Origin: a virus
Strand: one strand, 5' to 3'
Length of the DNA stretch: 38,271 bases
IMG/VR virus record: IMGVR_UViG_3300031673_000211
Coordinates: 1-38,271 of that record
Shown here: in pieces, positions 6,828 to 12,413 of the stretch
Position numbering within the stretch: the first letter of the stretch is position 1
Layout: each line of letters opens with the position of its first letter
Position numbers and translations under genes: made by a program
Notes under the pieces: generated by a model
The model's database searches: none
Seen by the model: the letters and a program-made list of their open reading frames with translations, nothing else
Told to the model about the DNA's origin: nothing

Positions 6828-8234
6828 ATGAATGAAAAACAAGAAATAACGGATAGTGTTGATACTGTTTGTTTTTACAACGATTCACTGTGTAAGGATA
6901 TAGGCATACACGAGACTATAGTTTTGACTCATATCATAAAGATGTACTTTAAATTTAATTGTGTAAGCGCACCTTTTGAATATCCTGTCAACACTATGGA
7001 AAAGGACACCTGTCTAAACTACCACGCACAAAAAAAAGCAATAGCAAACTTAACGGATATGGGTGCTATCATGCCTACTAAAAAAAACATTCCTGCGGTT
7101 AGATGTTTTACACTACCTAACATGTTACGCAATAAGGAGATAGAAGAGACTGGATGTGATTTTGAAGTTTTTACACCGGAAACACCACTTCCTACTGAAT
7201 TTTTCCTGGATTTTTCAAAAACACAGTTAAATATTAAATATTTAACATGTAATACTCTTTATTATTTATTAATAATAAATAATAGAGTTATCAAAAATGA
7301 TAACTCCTATTTGTCCAGTTTAAATTTTTTTTTTAATAGGAAAATACTTTCTTTTGAAGAGAAAGAAAAAAAAACAAAAGAAAAAAACAATGAACTAAAA
7401 AACAAAATATTATCCGATGAAAATTTCTTGGAAATTATAAGAACATTTTCAGATTTTCCGGCCCCGGCAGTTACACACAATGTGAACAAAATAACGAACA
7501 CACTTGCAGAAGCGTACAGTCTATACCAGCACTTGCTTAACGGTACATTTTTCGATAATTGTAAACAAATCACAGAGCCGTGGATCGTTGCCAATAAAGG
7601 CGATTGGAGTAAATTAAAGGAAAAAAAATGGAAACACAAGAAAATTATGAAAGTACTGAAAGAGGCCGGAAAACCATATTTACCAGACTATTACCCATTT
7701 TCAAAAGATGACAAAAAAAAGATTTTGCCGAAGAGCTTGCCACAATTATTTTATAATCCCTTCGTAAAAAAATGCCCGTCTTCTTTTATTCGTGCCTATT
7801 TACAGCCGCCGAAACTATCTCCGGTACAAGAAATCACAGACAATTACCCGGAAATTACTACTGAAATTTCGCAGATGTGTGACGTAACACCTCGGGTAAT
7901 TATACGTGCTATTACATATTTAGAGCCCTTCTACAATGAAATTTGTAACAAGTCGATTATTTTTGAAGATGGTAAAAAATACACCCGGTTATCCCTTGAC
8001 ATGGAGTTTTCGCGCCATTTGGGAACGTTTGTAAAGTTTTTAGGCGTGTATGTCGAGTGGTTAGGGTCTTTATCGGAAAAATGGCGCAACCAGCAATCAG
8101 TAAGGCTCGCTGGTGTTACGCGTGGTTGGTTCGACGAGTACTTGAAAAAAAATTATGATATTATTTTAAAGCCTAATGACAGCTATTTACAACGGTTGGC
8201 GCGAGATTTGAAAAGAATGAAATCCGGTTATTGA
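6828..8234 (+). CDS. Probable replication initiator with N-terminal winged helix
   Basis: 468 aa, ATG 6828 behind AGGGGGAAAA. Residues 25-100 (IGIHETIVLTHIIKMYF..., QKKAIANLTDMGAIMPTKK) have the helix-turn-helix-wing layout of phage replication proteins of the O/DnaD type. Residues 130-200 are a low-complexity Asn/Lys linker, and the C-terminal 250 residues are a separate, unrecognised domain. Position next to the divergent control region, opposite the helicase-primase operon, fits an origin-binding protein that loads the DnaB-like helicase. Its linker coding region contains the palindrome cluster at 7226-7306. Family call is tentative. Confidence 0.55.
   Translation: MNEKQEITDSVDTVCFYNDSLCKDIGIHETIVLTHIIKMYFKFNCVSAPFEYPVNTMEKDTCLNYHAQKKAIANLTDMGAIMPTKKNIPAVRCFTLPNMLRNKEIEETGCDFEVFTPETPLPTEFFLDFSKTQLNIKYLTCNTLYYLLIINNRVIKNDNSYLSSLNFFFNRKILSFEEKEKKTKEKNNELKNKILSDENFLEIIRTFSDFPAPAVTHNVNKITNTLAEAYSLYQHLLNGTFFDNCKQITEPWIVANKGDWSKLKEKKWKHKKIMKVLKEAGKPYLPDYYPFSKDDKKKILPKSLPQLFYNPFVKKCPSSFIRAYLQPPKLSPVQEITDNYPEITTEISQMCDVTPRVIIRAITYLEPFYNEICNKSIIFEDGKKYTRLSLDMEFSRHLGTFVKFLGVYVEWLGSLSEKWRNQQSVRLAGVTRGWFDEYLKKNYDIILKPNDSYLQRLARDLKRMKSGY
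7226..7306. other. Cluster of three AT-rich inverted repeats, candidate replication origin
   Basis: Inside the initiator gene: GTTAAATATT-A-AATATTTAAC (7226-7246, 10-1-10 perfect); ATTATTTATTA-A-TAATAAATAAT (7261-7283, 11-1-11 perfect, extended by ACTCT/AGAGT at 7254 and 7284); GAGTTATC-6 nt-GATAACTC (7285-7306, 8 bp perfect). AGAGT can pair with either neighbour. Origins placed within the initiator gene are known from phage lambda (ori in O). Confidence 0.5.
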
Positions 8235-8254
8235 AAAAAAATTAAAAAAATATC

Positions 8255-8283
8255 TTGACATGTTAAAAAAAATAGGTTATTAT
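8255..8283 (+). promoter_or_regulatory. Strong sigma70-type promoter of the RNA island
   Basis: TTGACA (8255-8260), exactly 17 nt, TATTAT (8278-8283). Transcription should begin near 8290. It lies just after the initiator gene and before a long non-coding stretch and tRNAs, with no intervening gene, so its main product is RNA. Confidence 0.8.
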
Positions 8284-8289
8284 GGCGAA

Positions 8290-8780
8290 CAATTAACGAT
8301 GACAAGGGAAACCAGGGAGACGGCAAGATGAAAAACTTAGTGAAAATTATTTTTATAACGATCGTGAATAATCTCACTAAGAAAAATAATTTTGTAATAA
8401 AATCCTTTACGACACGTGTGCTTACAGTTTATGATGGTTTATGGCCTGTAAAAAACACTACTTCGGAAGCAGGAACGGTGACAAGGCTGATAACCGTAAA
8501 CCGTGATAGCGAAAGGATTGCTAATACCATTCGCATCAATGGTCTACCTGGTTATGGTTAATTGAGGTTTAGCATGGTCTGTGATTTTGGATCAGTTCGG
8601 TGGGTGTCATACACTTTCCGGAAGGCAAAATCTAGAATCGGATTAACTCCTGTTGTGTTTGTGCAACGTGCCACGTCGCATGATAAACATGATGGGAAAA
8701 ATCAGGATCTTGTTGAAGGGGTTCGGGGTGATGCTGCCAGGTCTCACCCCGAAAAACCTTTAACAAATAATTATTTGTAG
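8290..8780 (+). ncRNA. Candidate large structured non-coding RNA
   Basis: About 490 nt after a consensus promoter and before a zinc-ribbon gene and tRNAs. Helices read by eye: 8336-8343/8374-8381 (8 bp), 8343-8354/8382-8393 (12 bp, exclusive with the first), 8422-8427/8446-8451, 8475-8479/8493-8497, 8507-8510/8520-8523, 8526-8531/8538-8543 (6-nt loop), 8583-8589/8626-8632, 8722-8731/8744-8753 (10 bp), and a 16-nt perfect palindrome at 8763-8778. The open frames here (8328-8561 and 8562-8780) lack the Lys/Glu-rich composition of real neighbours. Size, structure and tRNA neighbourhood resemble ROOL/GOLLD giant phage RNAs, but no sequence match has been tested. Confidence 0.55.
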
Positions 8781-8797
8781 CAAGAGGGGGTTTTTAA

Positions 8798-8998
8798 ATG
8801 CGAGAGGGTCATGTGTCTAATATTTGGAATGATGGGATTTGTAATGCGTGTGGTGCAGTAGTTGAAGAAATGTCAAGTGCAAGACTTGGTCAAGGTTTTG
8901 ATTATCAAAATAGGTGTACTAATCGCAAATGTGTTAACCATTGCTGGCATCATTGTAGCGATATGGAAGAACTTGATTATTACAAGCATAATCAATAA
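8798..8998 (+). CDS. Zinc-ribbon miniprotein
   Basis: 66 aa, ATG 8798 behind AGAGGGGG. CNAC (15-18) and a C-terminal NRCTNRKCVNHCWHHCSDME segment give two Cys pairs. The pattern Y.NRC.N..C..H.....DME recurs in small phage proteins of unknown function. It is the only convincing protein gene in the RNA island, between the large RNA and the tRNAs. Role unknown; RNA or nucleic-acid binding would fit the site but is inference. Confidence 0.65.
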   Translation: MREGHVSNIWNDGICNACGAVVEEMSSARLGQGFDYQNRCTNRKCVNHCWHHCSDMEELDYYKHNQ

Positions 8999-9006
8999 GT
9001 GTATTG

Positions 9007-9083
9007 ACAGAGTAGTATGGTACTGACGCTATCGTCCAGGCCTTACAAGCTGGGTAAATCGGATGGCTGGTAATGTACTCTGT
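9007..9083 (+). ncRNA. tRNA-sized folded element without a T-loop
   Basis: 77 nt closed by an 8-bp stem ACAGAGTA (9007-9014) / TACTCTGT (9076-9083), with a central hairpin CCAG..CTT-AAG-CTGG (9036-9053). It has the size of a tRNA and lies 30 nt before the first tRNA, but has no TTCRANNC T-loop and no clear anticodon arm. It may be a decayed tRNA or part of a larger RNA. Confidence 0.3.
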
Positions 9084-9112
9084 GAATGCATTTCTATTTA
9101 AAGCCTGTTAAA

Positions 9113-9186
9113 CGGGGTATATGTATGATTTGGTGTAATAAACAGGTCGTACCTGTTTATCGGAGGTTCAAGTCCTTCCGCCCCGA
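9113..9186 (+). tRNA. tRNA-Thr (anticodon CGT), weak D-arm
   Basis: Acceptor CGGGGTA with CGCCCCG (6 of 7 paired), anticodon stem AACAG/CTGTT with 7-nt loop GTCGTAC (T33, anticodon CGT, reads ACG), T-arm GGAGG-TTCAAGT-CCTTC, discriminator A9186, no encoded CCA. The D-stem is only 2-3 pairs, which lowers confidence. The anticodon stem can extend to 8 bp. Confidence 0.6.
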
Positions 9187-9190
9187 ATAC

Positions 9191-9235
9191 ATACAGTCTG
9201 CCAGGTAGGCAGACTGTATAATCTAAAGTTTTTTT
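9191..9235 (+). terminator. 12-bp hairpin after tRNA-Thr
   Basis: Perfect stem ATACAGTCTGCC (9191-9202) / GGCAGACTGTAT (9208-9219) with loop AGGTA. The T-run (9229-9235) starts 9 nt later, farther than in a classic terminator, so this could be a partial terminator or a processing hairpin between tRNAs. Confidence 0.5.
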
Positions 9236-9239
9236 CAAA

Positions 9240-9332
9240 CGGGCTGTGGTCTAATTGGGAGCGGCTATCTGATCCATAGCAGTAAGACAAAGGCAAACGC
9301 CTTTATTGTGAGTTCGAATCTTACCGGCCCGA
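9240..9332 (+). tRNA. tRNA-like gene with long variable region, anticodon GAT by geometry
   Basis: Acceptor CGGGCTG (9240-9246) pairs fully with CGGCCCG (9325-9331), T-arm GTGAG-TTCGAAT-CTTAC, discriminator A. Anticodon stem GCTAT/ATAGC encloses CTGATCC, which places GAT (Ile) at 34-36, but position 37 would be C. The 27-nt variable region contains a hairpin AAAGGC-AAAC-GCCTTT. Long arms normally mark Leu, Ser or Tyr, so identity is unresolved. The D-stem is poor (3 of 4 with wobbles). Confidence 0.55.
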
Positions 9333-9366
9333 TTGAAAAAACAGTATTGCTAATTTTTAATTTCAT

Positions 9367-9400
9367 TAATACTTATGAGGTGTTACTCCCATAAGTATTA
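9367..9400 (+). other. 10-bp hairpin upstream of tRNA-Glu
   Basis: Perfect stem TAATACTTAT (9367-9376) / ATAAGTATTA (9391-9400) with a 14-nt loop, ending one base before the tRNA. No U-run follows, so a processing signal is more likely than a terminator. Confidence 0.4.
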
Positions 9401-9401
9401 T

Positions 9402-9472
9402 GACCTAATAATCTAATGGTAGGATATTAGATTTTCGATCTAAGTACCAGGGTTCGATTCCCTGTTAGGCTA
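9402..9472 (+). tRNA. tRNA-Glu (anticodon TTC)
   Basis: Acceptor GACCTAA/TTAGGCT (one mismatch, one wobble), D-arm ATCT-AATGGTA-GGAT, anticodon stem TTAGA/TCTAA with loop TTTTCGA (T33, TTC at 34-36), variable GTAC, T-arm CAGGG-TTCGATT-CCCTG, discriminator A9472. A complete cloverleaf. CCA is not encoded, so the host must add it. Confidence 0.8.
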
Positions 9473-9672
9473 ATGAACAAGCACGAACTGGGCAATAGGA
9501 ATTATGATAAACGACACACTTTAAGTTTTTAATTCCTCCCTTTTGAGCTATACGAGAACAAGGTAGCCACAAAAGGGCAGCGTGTTACGTGGGTGGCGAA
9601 GGAAAGTCGATGACTAAACCCGTTTACCGCTAGACGAACAAGCGGAAATCTAATTAGTACAAAGCAGGATTA
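9473..9672 (+). ncRNA. Second structured RNA, just downstream of tRNA-Glu
   Basis: 200 nt without a gene, ended by a good terminator. Helices: AGGAATTA (9497-9504) / TAATTCCT (9530-9537); CCCTTTTG (9538-9545) / CAAAAGGG (9570-9577) with an inner GCTA/TAGC; GGGT (9591-9594) / ACCC (9618-9621); CCGCT (9627-9631) / AGCGG (9641-9645). The first two stems abut and could stack. No known class recognised. Confidence 0.5.
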
Positions 9673-9710
9673 TACCCGCGCCTGTTGAAATAATGGCGGG
9701 TACATTTTTT
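9673..9710 (+). terminator. Intrinsic terminator of the RNA island
   Basis: Stem TACCCGC (9673-9679) / GCGGGTA (9696-9702), 16-nt loop, then CATTTTTT. This is probably the main 3' end of the transcript from 8290. Confidence 0.75.
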
Positions 9711-9753
9711 AAAAATTATATTTATATACGGCTACTCCTTTTAATTTATTTTA

Positions 9754-9790
9754 CCGGTTACATATATTGATAATATGTAACCGGGTTATT
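9754..9790 (+). terminator. Second hairpin/terminator
   Basis: 12-bp perfect stem CCGGTTACATAT (9754-9765) / ATATGTAACCGG (9773-9784), 7-nt loop, then GTTATTTT. Shares the CCGGTT core with the next one. Confidence 0.6.
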
Positions 9791-9850
9791 TTACACGCAA
9801 TCTCTTTTTGAGATCATTATATATATTCCATTTTAGTCAGTTCTTTTTTG

Positions 9851-9893
9851 CCGGTTGTTATTTATCCTTTTTGTAATAACCGGTTATTTTTTT
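9851..9893 (+). terminator. Third intrinsic terminator
   Basis: 11-bp stem CCGGTTGTTAT (9851-9861) / GTAATAACCGG (9873-9883) with two G-U pairs, 11-nt loop, then TTATTTTTTTC. It ends only 18 nt before the helicase start codon. Confidence 0.7.
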
Positions 9894-9910
9894 CTTTAAG
9901 TGAGAAGTTA

Positions 9911-11383
9911 ATGAATTTTACGATTGATAGAGTTGACAATAAAAAATTAAAAATGCTTGTTATATCAATGATAGTGTCAACAAAAGTGTGCAGTGAAATT
10001 ATACCTGTACTGAGAGTTAATCTTGATTTATTTTACGAGGTGTTCGAAAGTTTCTATAAGCCGGTTGTAACCTGGATCATTGATTTTTACGAACTTACAG
10101 AGAAAGCACCAGAAAAACACATACAAAATATATTTGACGACAAATCAGAAAAACTTGAAGGTACTGAGAAAAGTTTAATTCAGACGTTTCTGAAAACTCT
10201 TAATGATGAATATGTGAAATATGAAAAATACAATGAAGATTACGCAATTGATCAGGCAAAAATATACTTGCGTGAAGCGAATCTGGCATTACTCACAAAA
10301 AAAATAAGTGCTGCAACAAAAGCAGGGAAACTAGATGATGCTGAAAATTATATTGCAACATATAACCAGATCGAAGCCAAAACACAGATATGCCAAGAGA
10401 CGTCTATTGTATATGGTAAAGAATTTTGGGATGATGATCCGGATAACAATCCCGATTCACTTTTTATAATGCCTGGTGCACTGGGCGACATTGCAGGCCC
10501 ATTTGCACGCGGTGATTTTGTAGCGTTTAACGGCCCTAAAAAGCGTGGGAAATCATTCTGGCTCAAGCAAATAGCAATATGGGCGATGGAAAGTAATCTC
10601 AATGTAATCTATTTCAATATGGAAATGGCACATAAGAAATGCATACGCAGATTTAGACAGTATTTCAGCGCGGAAACTCTACGATTGAAAGATAAAAAAA
10701 CTGGATATGATGAAATCAGAATTCCGAAATTCATTGAAGCGGGTGACGAGTCTGGACAATGGGAAATGTCATACACAATGAAAAAGAAAAAGGGTGTAAC
10801 AAAAGAGAAATCTAAAAATAAACAAAAACAATTACAAATCAAATACAGGGGCGATATCCGATTCATTACGTATGCAGCAAACTCGTTAACGCTGTCTATT
10901 GCTGATAAGAAAATTGACGAGTATTTCAACAATGGCTTTGTTGCAGACGTGATAATATTTGACTCAATGGATTTGTTGAAATCTGGAAAACGGGACCAGG
11001 TACGGCAGGAAATCAATGAAAAATGGGGTGTAGGTCGAGAACTCGCACAAAAAAAACACGCGTTAATTGTTACAGTATCGCATACAAACAAGGAAACTAA
11101 TAAAAGAGCTATTACAGGTTCGGACTTTCAAGAGGATGATAGAAAAGGCAATTGGTTAACTGCTGGATTTGGACTTAACCAAACAGAGGATGAAAAAGAG
11201 ACCGGTATTATGCGCGTGAATTGTTTAGTGAGTCGTGACAATTTTTTCACATCAAAAAATTTTGTATATGTTTTGGAGTGTCGAGATATTGGGAAAATTT
11301 ATCTGGATTCAAGACATCAATGGGAAATAAAAAATAATGAGAGGAGTAGCAATGAAAATAAGCAAAAGCCAGCTTATCAGTAA
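9911..11383 (+). CDS. Replicative DNA helicase, DnaB-like
   Basis: 490 aa from ATG 9911; an upstream TTG-initiated extension is rejected because it would lie in the terminator. Residues 1-190 are a helical N-terminal region. The RecA core has Walker A GPKKRGKS (208-215), VIYFNMEM (232-239), Walker B VIIFD (347-351), then LIVTVSHTNKE and LNQTEDE typical of DnaB-family helicases. It should unwind the fork 5'-3' as a hexamer with the primase at 3708 and the polymerase at 12406. The ribosome site is weak (GTGAGAAG), and no clear promoter was found upstream. Confidence 0.8.
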   Translation: MNFTIDRVDNKKLKMLVISMIVSTKVCSEIIPVLRVNLDLFYEVFESFYKPVVTWIIDFYELTEKAPEKHIQNIFDDKSEKLEGTEKSLIQTFLKTLNDEYVKYEKYNEDYAIDQAKIYLREANLALLTKKISAATKAGKLDDAENYIATYNQIEAKTQICQETSIVYGKEFWDDDPDNNPDSLFIMPGALGDIAGPFARGDFVAFNGPKKRGKSFWLKQIAIWAMESNLNVIYFNMEMAHKKCIRRFRQYFSAETLRLKDKKTGYDEIRIPKFIEAGDESGQWEMSYTMKKKKGVTKEKSKNKQKQLQIKYRGDIRFITYAANSLTLSIADKKIDEYFNNGFVADVIIFDSMDLLKSGKRDQVRQEINEKWGVGRELAQKKHALIVTVSHTNKETNKRAITGSDFQEDDRKGNWLTAGFGLNQTEDEKETGIMRVNCLVSRDNFFTSKNFVYVLECRDIGKIYLDSRHQWEIKNNERSSNENKQKPAYQ

Positions 11384-12413
11384 GATAGGCGTGTTTAAAA
11401 AACTAAAAAATCAGGCGGACGATAACTGTATATACATAGATGGTTCTGCTATGTACAAAGACGGTAGAATTTCTTTTTTGGTTGTACAGTTAGAAACTGA
11501 AAATTTAAAAAAATATGTAATACCATACGCAGAATTTGTGAAGTTTCTTGACCGGGTGAAGGCCGACAAAGGCGATGAGATTACAATTGAGTATAACGAA
11601 GAAGGTACACAATTACAAATCAAATGTGGGCGGAAATGCTGTAATTTACCAGTTCTTAAATGGGATGAGAAAAACGATAAAAAGATTGAAACATTTTACG
11701 ATGTGCAACAAGGAAACGAGCTGTCTGTTGATTTTGTACAGGCGTTACAGCACTGTAAGGGCACAATTGACAAACAACGCGGCACGCCTAATAATAATAT
11801 TGTAGTCGAAAAAGATTACACATGGTCATTCAACAGATACGCTTTTGCTAGGATGAAAAATAATATAAGTTGTTTGGACACTTTGTACATTCCCGTTGAA
11901 TATGTAGATATCTTAACGGTTTTGGAGCCTGTTAAAATTAGTCAAACAAAAAATGGCTTATTTTTTGCAAGTGCTGGTAATGATATATTACAAATACACC
12001 AACCTGCATATCAAAGCCAGCATACCCCGAAAGATTTTTTTGATAAAATCACCAATTCGCCGGACATTTTCGATAGTAAAGCGTTGTTAGATGGGATTAG
12101 AACAGCCGAAATACTTGTTGAAAAAGAAGAAATTAAGCGCAGGAAGGTACTACTCAATTTTCAATTGGAAAAAATAACAATTACCGCTGAAAATGATAGC
12201 AGTAGTATTCTGTGTGAAATTTCACACAAGAGCCGGACGCTACAAAAAATTATTATAGATCCTATAAATTTCACAAAAGGCATAAGTTTGTGTGAAAAAA
12301 ATAATGTAATCAGTATAATTTTTCATGACATTAACGAAAAAGCCGGATACGTGTTGTTTACCAATGATAACAAAGAATATTTGGCAACTTATGAGAGAGT
12401 TATTAATGAATGA
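11352..12413 (+). CDS. DNA sliding-clamp-like protein
   Basis: 353 aa, ATG 11352 chosen for AGGAG 6 nt upstream; it overlaps the helicase gene by 32 nt. Three roughly equal beta-rich segments, length close to bacterial DnaN (about 366 aa), and position between helicase and polymerase, with a clamp loader two genes on, all point to a beta-clamp homologue that keeps the polymerase on DNA. No short motif proves it: the call rests on length, repeat-like structure and context. Confidence 0.6.
   Translation: MKISKSQLISKIGVFKKLKNQADDNCIYIDGSAMYKDGRISFLVVQLETENLKKYVIPYAEFVKFLDRVKADKGDEITIEYNEEGTQLQIKCGRKCCNLPVLKWDEKNDKKIETFYDVQQGNELSVDFVQALQHCKGTIDKQRGTPNNNIVVEKDYTWSFNRYAFARMKNNISCLDTLYIPVEYVDILTVLEPVKISQTKNGLFFASAGNDILQIHQPAYQSQHTPKDFFDKITNSPDIFDSKALLDGIRTAEILVEKEEIKRRKVLLNFQLEKITITAENDSSSILCEISHKSRTLQKIIIDPINFTKGISLCEKNNVISIIFHDINEKAGYVLFTNDNKEYLATYERVINE

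Noticed and set aside
8328-8780. Two in-frame open frames (77 and 72 codons) in the RNA island
   Set aside because: Second begins with TTG without a ribosome site; amino-acid composition (many V, T, R, S, few K/E) differs from neighbouring proteins; the DNA is full of inverted repeats. Better explained as structured RNA, although AGGGAG before 8328 leaves a small doubt.
9007-9083. Calling the 77-nt folded element a tRNA
   Set aside because: Acceptor-like stem is good, but the T-loop consensus and a 7-nt anticodon loop are missing.
9555-9568. AACAAGGTAGCC identical to a conserved stretch near the 3' end of 16S rRNA
   Set aside because: Only 12 nt, without the flanking rRNA sequence; it lies in the loop of an 8-bp hairpin. 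Probably chance.
9598-9608. GAAGGAAAGTC resembling the GAGGAAAGTCC block of RNase P RNA
   Set aside because: No other conserved RNase P block is present, and the element is too short.
9848-9910. Upstream TTG start for the DnaB-like helicase
   Set aside because: It would place the N-terminus inside a strong terminator hairpin; ATG 9911 is preferred.
10348-11091. Minus-strand frames opposite the DnaB-like helicase
   Set aside because: Shadow frames rich in Ser, Phe and Ile without start signals.
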